This document shows, piece by piece, positions 1 to 11,367 of a stretch of 64,000 bases of DNA; position 1 is the stretch's first letter, and every line of letters begins with the position of its first letter. A program made the translations under genes and the position numbers. Below the pieces are notes generated by a model. That model saw nothing but the letters and a program-made list of their open reading frames with translations. It had not been told where the DNA came from and made no database searches. Source of the DNA: Platanthera guangdongensis (taxonomy: Eukaryota > Streptophyta > Magnoliopsida > Asparagales > Orchidaceae); assembly GCA_039583875.1 (NCBI GenBank), contig CM077150.1:588501-652500 (forward strand), given 5' to 3'.

Positions 1-402
1 GCAGAGCTAACACATGTGGCTCCCATAGCACACACTCTATGTCAGATGCAGGCTAGGATCCAAAGTCTGAAGCCCAACGTCGTAGATTGAGTGGCTCCCA
101 TTGCACATACGTGTACTCCCCACTATATGTGGTCGTAGCGGTCGTGCGAGAGAACAATCCACGGAGGGAGCATTCCAGACTTGTCGATATTTCATTGGTG
201 TAGTGATCTCTTTGGCAAAGAGAAAAATAGAGGAGGAAGCATCACAAGAAGGGAACTGTGTCAGTATGAGATCCCTGATGAAATCTTTATTGAAAAGCAT
301 GAAAGAGCACTTAGAAGCGCTTTGAAATGAAAATGTTTGAAAGAGTAAGAGTAACCAGTCATAGTTATGAAAAAATGTTGAACTAGGAAGTCCTTTGTCG
401 GC
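1..402. other. Unassigned sequence left of a Tat-like gag
   Basis: No coding region, RNA gene or repeat boundary is recognisable here. It lies directly after the stop codon of the minus-strand gag fragment, so it is probably the decayed gag-protease junction of that element. This is inferred from position only. Confidence 0.3.
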
Positions 403-2064
403 TTAGAATAGTCTTCCAAGCACACCCTCGTCATCGGCATCAAAGCATTCGACAGTTTTATTAACAGCCAGGAGAGGGGGTTCTTCGACTAGGCTCACCC
501 CTCTTGAGCTGTAAGGAATGTCTGCAACTTCTTTGCCCTTTGAGGTTGCTGGATCAGGGCGATCACATTTAGGAAGCAGATCACGCATCTTACCCTGCTG
601 GAGCATCCTTTGCACTATTCGGTGGAGTGCTCGGCATTTCTCAGTCAGGTGGCCTTTCTCTTTATGGAACTCGCAGTATGGTTCAGAGTCCTTTGATCTT
701 TGATCAGCTGGCCGGTGAGGCTTCTTGTAATTAGCCATGTCTTTCATAACTTGGCTCACTTGTAGCATGAATTCATCTAGTTCGAACTCGTGCAAGTCAT
801 TGCCTTGTTGTTGATAAATTGCAGTTATTTGAGAAGATGGAGCTGGTGGTAGTAGCAGTTGATCTTGAGCACGATCACAACTCAGGAAGGGATATCGATG
901 ACATTGAAATCTTTTTTCCCTTCTCGAGTGAGTTGGGAAATCTTTCCGAGGTGATCTCGGAGGCTGCTTGCGAGGAGGAGAGTCTTTATCTGACAGAAGT
1001 ATGGAGACGAAGCCTGGGTTGCTCTTTTCGCCACGGATGTATTAGTTGGCTAAGGCAATCAACTCTTGATATGTTCTTGGCGCTCAAACATTGGCTTCAA
1101 ATTTGAGCCGCCCTTCACAAAGACCGTGGATAAGAGCCACTCGATACATTTCTTGACTAACAATCTCGATGTCCAAAATTTCTCTTTGGAAACGATCAAC
1201 GAACTGAGACCAAGTTTCACTGCTGCACTGCTTGATCTCAAAGAGGGCTACAGGACCGCCCTTTCTCTTGGTTGAGGTAGAAAATCTGAGCAAGAACTCC
1301 CTTCGCAGATCAACAAAGAAAGTGATGGAGTGAGGGCGAAGACCATAGAACCAGACCCTCACTTGCCCATCAAAGGTTGTGACAAGAAGCTTGCATTTGG
1401 TTGCATATGAAAGGGTTTTAAGAGCAACGACTGATTTGAAGGCTTGAAGATGCTTCACTGGATCAGTCTCCCCGGTGTAGATTGGTAACCGGGGTTCTCT
1501 AAAATTTGTTGGAGTTGGTTCATGACGAACATTCTCTACAAATGGCGAAAGCTCTTCTTGTTCTCCTACAGCATAAGGATAAAAAGGAGCATAAGATGCA
1601 GCTACAAAAGGAGCAAGAGGGTAAAAGGGAAAAGTTGTTGCAAGAGGAGCAAAAGCAGGAGTTGCAGGGTAAGGGTGACTTCCATAAAAGTTGAGAAATC
1701 TTGCAGGGCGTCCCCGGGATGCTTCCCGGAAGAAGTTTTGGCGAGCAGCAAATTCTTTATCTTGAGGTCGTAGAGGAGCTGCAGGCCCTTGCGGGAAGGT
1801 TGCTGTCAAAGGAGGATAGACCGGCGGGCAAGCTGGAAGACAAGCTTGCTGGTGCTCCAAAGTTGGTGCTAGATTAATCGGAGTAGCTGGAGCAGCTGGA
1901 GCTATTGCTGGTTGAGAGTCTAGCCGCTGCGTGATCATAGCAAGCATTTGGTTGATTGCTTGGAACTGCTGAGCATTCTCACGGAGCGATTGTTCAAAGG
2001 CCTCCCAGAGAGGATCATATCTAGGACTTGGAGCAAAGTTCTCGGCTGGTTGACGATCTGACAT
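403..2064 (-). pseudogene. Ty3/gypsy Tat-like gag (broken)
   Basis: This is the gag polyprotein of an LTR retrotransposon, the structural protein that would assemble the particle and bind the genomic RNA. A retrotransposon-gag domain is readable on the minus strand at about 1084-1600, including the motif VRVWFYGL and the stretch ending FQREILDIEI. A nucleocapsid-type zinc knuckle of the form CxFHxxxGHxxxxC (YCEFHKEKGHLTEKC) follows near 620-680. The likely start is the ATG at 2064 (MSDRQ), because the longer open frame to 2151 runs into the LTR end. An in-frame stop at 1084-1086 and a frame change before 795 break the protein. The same gag type appears on the plus strand at 54227. No protease or RT is visible to the left before the window ends. 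Confidence 0.8.
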
Positions 2065-2115
2065 GGCAAACTGTCGCTGTTCACCGTCTGTTCGAATCTG
2101 AGGTCGCGTGTTAAC

Positions 2116-3725
2116 TGTTGATGCGCAAAAGTGGCACCGGGCAGCTAACATGGAGGAGTGTGTTCGGTCTCACAAGATGAGTGGATACAAGGATAAAGGC
2201 TGCGGGGGAAGAGGAATGAAGGAAGCTTCTGAGTGCTCGAGAGTGGAGCAAACACTTGTCAAGGAGTTGCGGGGATAAAGGAGAGGGTGCTGAGAGCAGC
2301 CGGGAAGGTTGATGAGAAAAGGAGGTTGATGAGAAGTTGTCGAGCAGATGGGTACTTGGACGGTTGTGCTTGCAGGTTGATGCTGAGAGGAAGCTGAGCT
2401 GAGCTGAGAAAAAGAGAGGGGGGACCGCTAGCAGCAGCAATAGCAGACTTCGCCCGCCGTGGCTTAAATTCCACTCTTGTGACGGGCTTTCCTTTGATTA
2501 ATAACGAGAGTTACAACTTGCTAAACACCTTTACAAGAAAGCAATAAAGTGTACAAGAAGGAAGCTGGCGGCTAAGGAAGAAGTGCCAGAAGAGGCCACT
2601 CGGACTGAAGAGCATGGCCTGCAGGCCGCGTGGTTAAGGGAATCAGGAGACCGTACGGACTACAGAACTAGAGGTCGGCAGGCCGCGCGACTAAAGGCAC
2701 AGAGGGCGGTGCAGACTGAGAAACGGTGTCCGTGGGAGGAGGGCTTGTTGGCTGACTTCGAGCGTGAGCACCTTGGCGATGATGAGACCTCCCTTATGAG
2801 AGGCATGGGGGTCTATTTATAGGCCCGATGAGGTAATGGCTTGCGGTGACGTTACCCCCGGTGAGACGGTAACTTGAGCGAGATGAAGACGGAGTACGCC
2901 GAGCCCACAATAGGTCGCGCAGACTGGGGCTTGGTACTGAAGCTGGTGCTGATGATGGCAAAATGGGAGCTTAATGGAGGACTGCGATGTGGGTTCGTGG
3001 AGTCCATCACTGCTGAGCTGGGACTGTTCGCTTACTGCTGGGGTGGCGGATGCTGGAGGCCAAGCGGCAGACTGCAAGGAGAATCCGCTGAATCCGTCGC
3101 TACTGAACTGAGCGAGCTATAAGGGGTGCGAGCAGGAGTGTGCCAGCGGAGTCCGCCAGGTCCGCACGAGGTTATGCAGACTGGGACAGTCTTTTGGAGG
3201 ATCTGCTTCCCGAGGGGCTGGAAGGAGTATGCTACTACTGACTGAGTCCGCGCTAAGGCCGCGGACTGAGGAGGAGTTGACCCTACTGCTGTCGAGAAGC
3301 TGGCGCTGGCCAAGGAAAGGCGGACTGCAAAGAGAGTCCGCCAAGTCCACCGAGTTCGCGGCTGCTAGTCCGCTTACATTGGAGATGGAGAGCCTGGTTG
3401 TTGCTGTTGGGGTTCAGCGGTGAAGGCGGACTGGAAGTCTCGACCGCACTTCGAGTCCGTCGAGCTCGCGATGAACGGGACGTTGCTGCTGGACTTGGCG
3501 GGTAGCCGGCTGGCGGCCAAGGGCAGGTAGGTAGTTGAGTCCGGTATAGAAACACCTGCAGAGACAAGCTTGCGGTTGAGCTGAAAGAAGGGGGCGGCCT
3601 GCAGATGCAGACTGTGGAAGCAGTTCGCGGCCCCTGCCGACCAAGGGAAGGCGTGCGGCCTGGTCTGTCAGACCGCTAAGACCTCGCAAGCCGCGCGGCC
3701 TGAGCGGACAAAGAATTCTGTCCGC
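2116..3725 (-). repeat. Probable 5' LTR of the Tat-like element
   Basis: Read on the minus strand, this block ends in ...GCATCAACA at 2116, just upstream of gag. The plus-strand Tat-like LTR at 54167 ends very similarly, in ...GGCTTCAACA. A TATA box (TATAAATAG) is at 2821-2813. The part upstream of it (2840-3720, the U3 side) is rich in the inverted motifs AGTCCGC and GCGGACT. The right limit is uncertain because sequence of the same style reappears at 9770-10210, beyond the copia fragment. Confidence 0.5.
2813..2821 (-). promoter_or_regulatory. TATA box of the Tat-like LTR
   Basis: Minus-strand TATAAATAG lies between the GCGGACT-rich U3 and the presumed R/U5. It is a typical plant LTR core promoter, assigned by motif and position. 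Confidence 0.5.
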
Positions 3726-3730
3726 CCTCC

Positions 3731-4211
3731 CTAGGGCATCACGGCCTCCAGGAGGAACCCGGGGCAGGCTGCGACGAGCGAGCTGGCTGGCTTGGGAAGG
3801 ATCGCCGATTTCGGGGTCAACAACACAGGGAGCTCCAAGTGAATCTTAGCAGCAGCCTCCTTTAGCCCATCATCTGACCTGCCCACCTCTAGCTCCACAC
3901 ATGAGCTACCCCAATATGATGCCAGCTCATCGAAGATAATGTCTCTCAACATGATGAACCTCGTCATCGCAGGATCCATACACCTCCATCTCCTCTTCCG
4001 CTCATCATACTCAATAAAGACTAGCTTCGTCTTGAGAGCATCCGGAGCGTGTGCATAGCAGGTAGAACCAAACACTCATAGGTGCTTCACACTGGGCTTT
4101 ACCCCGAACATCAACTCACATGGAGTCTTCAAATTGATCGGACTAAGAGGCATCCGATAGATGACATATACCGCGTAGGCCATCCCTTCCTCCTAAAAGG
4201 CCTTAGGAATG
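3731..4211 (-). pseudogene. Ty1/copia integrase C-terminal part (broken)
   Basis: Minus-strand translation gives the copia integrase C-terminal signature (FGSTCYAHAPD, VFIEYDERKRRWRCMD, FIMLRDIIFDE). This is the region between the DDE core and RT. Stop codons interrupt it upstream (toward 4206). It is the continuation of the integrase core at 9004-9700: removing the Athila-like insertion brings KG and IPKAF into one frame. No RT or RNase H of this element remains to the left. Confidence 0.8.
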
Positions 4212-5862
4212 TGATCTCTAATTTTATCCATATTTTTATATAATGTTTGTTTAATAATTAATTAGTTTATAAATATATTTTATGATTTTCTTATTTTATT
4301 TGTTTAATTCCTTATTTTATGGTCAATCTGGGGTGCAAATTTCAATTTGGAGTTTGCAGGATTGATCAGGAGACAAAGCTGGACAAAGCCGAGAAAATTG
4401 CAAAGTACACACCCTGGACACAGGCATGACCACCAGGTCACGGGCGTGACATCCAGGCATGACCCCGACGCGTGACCCAGAGCTCACTGCCATGTCATTT
4501 AAAAATACACGCCCAATGGTCACAGGCGTGGCCATGCTGACCCAGGTATGTCAGCCAGGCGTGACACGCTGATGATGACCCAGTCCTCCAATCCACGTCG
4601 GATTAAAGTTACACGTCCTGATACGGGTGTAGCATATTGGTCACGGGCGTGCCATAGATCTGTGACATCCCTGCGTGCCAAGTTAATGCAGTAGTTTCAA
4701 GAGCTGGTGGTTTTGCAAGACACGCCCTTGGTCACGGGCGTGACCCTTCCAACAACGGCCAGAGTTATTCCCGCCATTTCTGCTTCCCGCCATTTTCAGC
4801 AACCGTCAAGACACGCCCTAGGTCACGGGCGTGACCTAGGGGCATGACCCGCAAATTAACGATTTTTGGCGATTTCGCGCCAACGTTCCGAAGACTTGAA
4901 GACAACGGTTCCGCACCCAACACGCCCTAGGTCACGGACGTGACCTAGGGGCATGACCATCTAGAAAACTTGCCTATAAATTTCAGGCGATTTTAGAAGC
5001 TGAGGAGGAGATTTTTTTGGGAGCTTAGTTCTATTTTCTTTACTGTATTTCTTGCATTTTAATTTCATAGTGTAACTTTTATTTCAAGTCATTTTTTAAT
5101 CATGTCTCTCTTCAACCTTTCATGTAATTCTCCCATCATGATGAGTAGCTAATTTTCAATTAGCACTTGATCATGATGAACTAGGGAATGGAAAAAAATT
5201 CTTATTATTGTCTTAAATTATCAAGCACTCTATTTTTATATACTTCGATTTATCTTTGATTTTTACTTCTTCGAATTTATAAGTTGCAAATTATGTGTAT
5301 TCGATATTAGATTCGTATCCTTGATTTACCGAGAGGTTGTGGATACGAGTAGATCACTCAAGGATAAAGAGAGTTTCTTGCAACCCTCGAGAGAGGAAAG
5401 CAAAATTCTTCCGCATTGGAGTCAATTCCATTAGTGAGGTTCACCGCCTAAAGCAAGCTTAGGTTTTTTTGACTGGCTGAGAGATCTTAATCGATTAACC
5501 TAAGGTTAGTCGAATGTGTATTCTCGAGAGAGGCGCTTCGTAACTATCGAACCTCCGCGGTCAAAGTTATAATTTATATGTTGTGTTTATTTTCATTTCT
5601 TAGAAATTTATTCTAACCCAAAGAGATTCTAGATCAAGTGCTAGCTTTCCTCTCATCATATTTCTCCTCTTAGTTTAATATTTTCTTTTTCACAAAACCA
5701 ATTTCTGATCGATAAAATAATAGCTCTTCCTTATGAGTAGGAGTACTCAACGGTCCCCGAGTTTAAATATGAAAATTCCTATACTAAATTTCGATAGGTG
5801 TGCTTGCCTAGTTTGAGATTTTAGTTTGGATATAATTTAAAACTTTATAAAATTTCTCATCA
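4212..5862 (+). repeat. 5' LTR of the non-autonomous element
   Basis: This 1651-bp LTR begins TGATCTCTAA and ends TTTCTCATCA. Its first 750 bp (U3) repeat the palindrome-like core GTCACGGGCGTGAC and the complementary CACGCCCTAGGTCACGGG many times. A TATA box follows at 4975 (TATAAATT). It matches 7341-9003 closely throughout. Confidence 0.92.
4975..4982 (+). promoter_or_regulatory. TATA box in 5' LTR
   Basis: TATAAATT lies immediately downstream of the CACGGGCGTGAC-type array, at the expected U3/R border. The right LTR has the matching site near 8114. Confidence 0.55.
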
Positions 5863-5868
5863 AGTTTT

Positions 5869-5886
5869 TGGCGTCATTGCCGGGGA
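5869..5886 (+). other. Primer-binding site, tRNA-Asp type
   Basis: TGGCGTCATTGCCGGGGA lies 6 nt after the LTR. It differs at two positions from TGGCGCCGTTGCCGGGGA, the complement of the plant tRNA-Asp 3' end. That primer type is frequent in Athila-like elements. Confidence 0.8.
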
Positions 5887-7325
5887 CAATGTATTGTTTA
5901 AGTATGAGGGGATATTTCTCAAGCAAAACATACAGAAAAAATCATAAAACTTTTTCAAAAAATCATAAAAAAAATTCATTTTTCAAATTTTATTTTACTT
6001 CACAAAAATACAAAAAAAAACCTAAATATCGAAAACAAATATCAAAAAAATTCAAAAAAATTTAGGGTTAATTTTAAAATTAGAGAAATTTTTATTTCTA
6101 TATTTATTCACATGTGACATCCATAGTATTCAACTTTTACATAGTGATTAGAAGATTTTGATGCTTTAATTGAATTTTGAATTTTGGAGTAGAACTATTG
6201 ACTATGTTGTGTTTCTAGTCAAGTGCCATGTTTGTAGAATTTAAGTAGAATTAAACATTCAGCGTACAACTAGATTTTTATTTTTCTAAATGCGTAGAAA
6301 TAGTTTATTTTACTTTTACTTTGAAACCGGTAAAATCTAAGAATAGTTTAGGAGAGTGTGTAGAAGTTTACTAGAGTGATATTTCACGGATCAAGAAGGA
6401 GGTATTCTTTCTCGATGTGTAGAACTTGCCCTCTAGCTATTCTCAAGACTTTGCATAGGTTAAACTCATTAGCACAAAAATGATTTAGGCACTTCTTTTT
6501 GCAAGTTTGAGTCTTTGCACCATTACCTAACATTTTATCTTTGCTAAGCCAATTTGAGCTTATACCCTTCCTTTTGTTTTAGCTCCACCAACACTTTAAC
6601 AAAGCCTAAAAAACATCCTAATTACACACCTAAGACTGAGCTTGAAATTATATATACAAAACCAGTTTATGAGTGATTATGAGCCATTTTATTTGGCTGG
6701 CTAATGGAAAAAAAAAAGAGTTGTTTTATTTTGCATTCCTCCTCTAAAAAAGAGAAAAGAAGAAAAAAAATTTATAGAAAAAAATGAAAATAAATAGAGC
6801 AAGTTGAAAAATTTTCAACATGTTAAGAAAAAGAAACAAAGGAATTTAGGAATTGGCGGAGTTCTTGAATTTATTTCTTTTGTGCAAGCTCTCATTAGGT
6901 TTTGGTGTGTTTACCCATCGTTTTATTCTTTTATTTTTCAAACCAAAAACCTAAGCCTACGTTTCAACCTATTTAAGCCCTACTGATTTGTGCTTATAAG
7001 TTAAACTAGTGTCGTGGTGAGAGTGTGAAAGGGCAAACCTATGGCCATCGATATTGATGGATTTCTTTGGTGGGTATCCCGATCTTTGATTTATGCAATG
7101 TTATCTTAGTAAGCACGCTACTTTCTCCCTAAACGTGATTTTAAGATTTACCGGGTTTTCATTTTCGAAGTAAAAATATTAAGTGCCGAGTAGATTTTTC
7201 TACAAAAATAACTACGCGCATACACATAAGACTTGCATTCTACTCCTTAGGTTTAATTTTCGTTTCTAGCATTAAAATTTTCAACTCTCTATGAAAAGTT
7301 GTTTGCTCGGGACGAGCAAACGAGT
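5887..7325 (+). other. Non-coding internal region
   Basis: This AT-rich sequence holds only short chance ORFs (none above about 65 codons) and no gag, protease, RT or integrase motif. Its last 450 bp (AAACCTAAGCC..., GAGTGTGAAAGGG) resembles 12900-13010 in the neighbouring element, so the two share a lineage-specific 3' leader. Confidence 0.75.
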
Positions 7326-7340
7326 AAGTATGGGGGTATT
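7302..7340 (+). other. Palindrome plus polypurine tract
   Basis: TTTGCTCGGGACGAGCAAA (7302-7320) is an almost perfect palindrome. It is followed by AGTATGGGGGTATT directly against the 3' LTR, the plus-strand primer tract. The same pair occurs at 15146-15181. Confidence 0.75.
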
Positions 7341-9003
7341 TGATAACTCTAACTTTATCCATATTTTTATATAATTTTTATTTAATAATTAATTAGTTTA
7401 TAAATATATTTTATGATTTTCTTATCTAATTTCTTTAATTTATTATTTTATGGTCAATCTGGGCTACAAATTTCAATTTGGAGTTTACAGGATTGATCAG
7501 GAGACAAAGCTGTACAAAGCCGAGAAAATTGCAAAGTACACACCCCGAACATGGGCATGACCACCAGGTTACGGGCGTGATATCCAGGGTGACCCCGACG
7601 CGTGATCCAGAGCTCACTGCCACGTCATTTAAAAATACATGCCCAATGGTCACAGGCATGACCATGCTGACCCGGGCGTGTCAGCCAGGCGTGACACGTT
7701 GATGATGACCCAGGCCTCCAATCCACGTCAGATTAAAGTTACACGCCATGACACGGGCGTGACATATTGGTCACGGGCGTGACATAGAGCTGTGACATCC
7801 CGACATGCCAAGTTAATACAGTAGTTTCAAGAGCTGGCGGTTTTGCAAGACACGCCCTTGGTCACGGGCATGATCATGGGCATGACCCTTCCAACAACGA
7901 CCGGAGTTATTCCTGCCGTTTCTGCTTCCTGCCATTTTTAGCAACCGTCAAGACACGCCCTAGGTCACGGGCGTGACCTACGGGCGTGACCCGCAAATTA
8001 ACAATTTTGGCAGTTTCGCCCCAACGTTCCAAAGACTTGAAGATGACGGTTCTGAACCTGACTTGCCCTAGGTCACGGGAGGGACCTAGGGCCGTGACCA
8101 TCCAACAAACTTGCCTATAAATTTCATGAGATTTCAGAAGCTGATGAGGAGATTTTTTGGGAGCTTAGTTCTGTTTTCTTTACTGTATTTCTTGCATTTT
8201 AAATTCATAGTGTAACTTTTATTCCATGTCATTTTCTGAATCATGTCTCTCTTCAACCTTTTATGTAATTCTCCTATCATGATGAGTAGCTAATTTTCAA
8301 TTATCACTTGATCATGATGAACTTTGGAATGGAATAAAATTCTTATTTTTGTCTCAAGTTATCAAGCACTCTATTTTTATATACTTCGATTTATCTTTAA
8401 TTTTTACTTCTTCGAATTCATAAGTTGCAAATTATGTGTATTCGATATTAGATTCATATCCAAGATTTACCGAGAGGTTGTGGATATGAGTAGATCACTC
8501 AAGGATAAAGAGAGTTTCTTGCACCCCTCGAGAGAGGAAAGCAAAATTCATCCGCATTGGGGTCAATTCCATTAGTGAGGTTCACCGCCTAAAGCAAGCT
8601 TAGGTTTTTCTACTGGCCGAGAGGTCTTATTCAATCAACCTAAGGTTAGTAGAATGCGTATTCTCAAGAGAGGTGCTTCGTATCTATGGAACCTCCGCGG
8701 TTGAAGTTATAATTTAGATGCTTGTGTTTATTTTCATTTCTTGGAAATTTATTCTAACCCAAAGGGATTCTAGATCAAGTGCTAGCTTTCCTATCATCGT
8801 ATTTCTCCTCTTAGTTTAACGTTTTCTTTTTCACAAAACCAATTTCCGATCGATAAAATAATAGCTCTTCCTTGTGAGTAGGAGTACTCAACGGTCCCCG
8901 AGTTTAAATACGACAATTCCTATACTAAATTTCGATAGGTGCGCTTGCCTAGTTTGAGATTTTAGTTTGGATATAATTTAAAACTTTATAAAATTTCTCA
9001 TCA
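7341..9003 (+). repeat. 3' LTR of the non-autonomous element
   Basis: This 1663-bp LTR runs from TGATAACTCT to TTCTCATCA and is followed by the target duplication GAATG. It differs from the left LTR by scattered substitutions and small indels, so the insertion is old enough for the LTRs to have diverged. Confidence 0.92.
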
Positions 9004-9730
9004 GAATGCCTTTGCACTGAATCCAACACTTATAGGTCTCTGTCAACAGACGGATCATCCGATTTGCAATACCACCTTGCTGTGAAGTATGTCCACAAGA
9101 AAGCTCCCTTCGGATCCCATGCTTCCCGCAAAAGTTCGAGAACTCGGTTGAGCCGAACTCACCACCGAGGCTTGTCCTCAACTTATTTATCTGCAGGCTA
9201 AGTTGGCACTCCACAAGATTCTTGAACTCCACAAACAAACGAAACATGTTGGACTTCTCCTTCATGAAGTATACCCAAGTATACCTCGTATAGTCATCAA
9301 CCAATATCAGCATGTACCTGCTGCCTCCAAGACTGGCGGTGACGGTCGGTCCCACCAGATCATAATGGACAACCTCCAAGGGTGCATTGCATCTGGACCG
9401 CGCCTTATCAACCGTAAAGCGAAGAACTTCACCTTGTTGACATCCCGTGTATGTTTGACCGTCGCCATAGGATGACCATCTAGGTAAGCCTCTTACGAGT
9501 CTTCTTACCACCATTTCTTTCAGCTTGTCCATCCCCACATGTCCCAGTCTTTCATGCCAGATAGCTACACTATCACTGGCCTTCATCCGATCAGCATCTG
9601 AACTTGTTGATAACCCAACCAAGTTTTTCTCCTTACTCCCAACATGAGCTACGTTCATCGAGAGTAAGACAACCTTACACACCTTCCTGAGATGACCATG
9701 CTCTTGTATCTATAGCAACTTGGTCCTTCC
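9004..9730 (-). pseudogene. Ty1/copia GAG-pre-integrase and integrase core (broken)
   Basis: Minus-strand translation shows the copia GAG-pre-integrase motif (WHERLGHVGMDKL) followed by the integrase catalytic core (HYDLVGPTVTASLGGSRY, ILVDDYTRYTWVYF). The first catalytic Asp is present. The second, normally in RTDxGGEF, reads RTSLGGEF, and the Glu of the GxAERxNRTL motif reads GIANRMIRLL, so two residues of the DDE triad are lost. The C-terminal continuation lies at 3731-4211, beyond the nested Athila-like element. The element is certainly dead. Confidence 0.85.
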
Positions 9731-10212
9731 TTCTTGTTCCCATCACGCCAAGGAGAAACACTCCTCTCTTATTGATATGAAGTAGAAGGACCATCCTCCT
9801 CAGCAACCTTCACCTCCTTCCTGAACAACCCATCAATGGAAGTCCAAACCTCCGCAGCTGACTGACGACCTCCATGACTACCACTTACCACTTCACCAGA
9901 GCATGACCAAGGCTTCTGCCAAGCCGGTCTGCCAAGTTCTAGTCCAGTATACTTCTTGCCGGACTCCGCAGATAGAGTCGCTATCCGCCCGGTTACCTGG
10001 GATCCAACTGCCTGCTGAGCATAAGCCATCCTAGCAAACCACCACTGCTGTTTGCATAGTCCGCGCGAACAGACCAACCAGGCCATCAAATAACAAACTG
10101 TCCGCAACAGCTCTGCTGACCTGGCTGTCCGCCAACCCTGTCTGCATAGTCTGCACGGATTGATTGCCCAAGTCCAATCACCCACTTTCACTTCACAATT
10201 TTCAATAGGCAT
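9731..10212. other. GC-rich segment resembling the 2840-3720 U3
   Basis: A 147-codon open frame exists on the minus strand (9769-10212), but it resembles no family I recognise. The DNA carries GTCCGC/GCGGAC motifs like the presumed LTR at 2840-3720. I therefore read it as non-coding LTR or untranslated sequence of an older element that the copia fragment may have entered. Confidence 0.35.
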
Positions 10213-10286
10213 TCATTTTAATTTTCTTGTGTGTAGTTAATTCTTGCTTAGAATATTTCTACTTATGAATTCTCTCATGTTACAAC

Positions 10287-11367
10287 ATGTTTGCTAGTCT
10301 GAATATCCATTGTAGATGGTGTGGGGATTGTAACCATTGTAGTGATGAGTATCCCATAGAAGAGTGTAGGAATAATTCTCGTGGTTCAGTATATGGAGCA
10401 CCGTCCGCTTATGATCCTCCATACACCATACCCAAGTCTTATGGTTACTCTTCTTCGCTGTAATTACCATTTGTGTATTTCTCTCCAGCCCTGCAAGGAC
10501 CGAGGAGTAATGGAAAATGGTGCTTGTATTATTGTAGCACTGACTGCACATTGAAAGATTATACAGAATTTCAGCGCTAGATGGATATGGATGATGAACC
10601 AGATATCTGATTCAATCCATCCACCTCTCATTTGGTTTCCCCTTCTGATTCTGATGATATATTCACAGTACCACCATATCTATGGGGGACTGCTGCGAAT
10701 ATTCCCATCAGACTTTCTACTGGTCGGTGTGACGATGTGGTGCAGATTCCTCTCGTGGCGCATTCATCACTTCTTTTGGATTCACCCACGGAGGAACTTG
10801 TGCACATTTTCTTTGATGATGTTATTACTTCTGTTCCTCCGCCTTCTTTGCAAGAACTATCTACTTCTATTTTTGGTGACTCGGTTGATGATGTTAGACG
10901 TACAGGATGTTGATTCGGCGCATGAGGTTGTGCCAAAGTGGGATGAGGATGTTATTCTCTCCAATGGGGAGTGTGACTCCTTGGAACATGATGTTGCAGT
11001 GAGGTGGGATGAGGAGGAAACCATTTTCGACGAGGAGGTTTACACTTCCTTATCGGATGAGGAGGTCTAACTCACCACCGAGGACCTCGAGCTCTTGGGT
11101 TCCCTTCGTTATGACTCAAATAATACCGATAGTGATCTATGCATGGATCCTATTGGGAGTGATACCGGGACCACTCCCCTAATTTTTGATTATTTATGTC
11201 TTTCTTCTCCTTTATTTCTTAATCCTCCTTCTTTATCTGAGCCTGTGTGGGTTGAGTCTTCACAGGTACTTCAGGAGGATTTGGAGCAACTTATCCCAGT
11301 CAATGATGAGGGCATCCTCTTATGTGAGGAGGTTGATCCCCTCCGTAGAGTAATCTCCATTCATTGA
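10287..11367 (+). pseudogene. Gag-like ORF of an Athila-like element (broken, family uncertain)
   Basis: A first 58-codon frame (10287-10463) carries a Cys-rich cluster CRWCGDCNHCSDEYPIEEC. A second, degenerate knuckle-like motif WCLYYCSTDCTLKDY lies just after it. Next comes a frame from 10632 (SPSDSDDIFTVPPYLWG) that shifts near 10890 into an acidic tail (KWDEDVILSNGE, DEEETIFDEEVY) ending at 11367. At least two stops and one frameshift separate the pieces. Zinc-binding spacing followed by an acidic region suggests the end of a gag protein, but I do not recognise the family. The following spacer and LTR support a retroelement origin. Confidence 0.45.

Larger units (their letters stand above)
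4212..9003 (+). mobile_element. Complete non-autonomous Athila-like LTR retrotransposon
   Basis: Two long direct repeats (4212-5862 and 7341-9003) bound a 1478-bp internal region without any usable ORF. Both LTRs start TG and end CA. The flanking 5-bp duplication GAATG (4207-4211 and 9004-9008) is perfect. A tRNA-Asp-type primer site follows the left LTR and a purine tract precedes the right one, so the element reads on the plus strand. It split a minus-strand copia integrase gene. With no gag or pol it must depend on enzymes from relatives. The PBS type and the TTTGCTCGGGACGAGCAAA palindrome before the PPT are features I associate with Athila-type elements; the lineage is inferred. Confidence 0.92.

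Noticed and set aside
9769..10212. 147-codon minus-strand protein
   Set aside because: No family resemblance, Trp/Cys-rich translation of GC-rich DNA, and the motif content matches an LTR U3.
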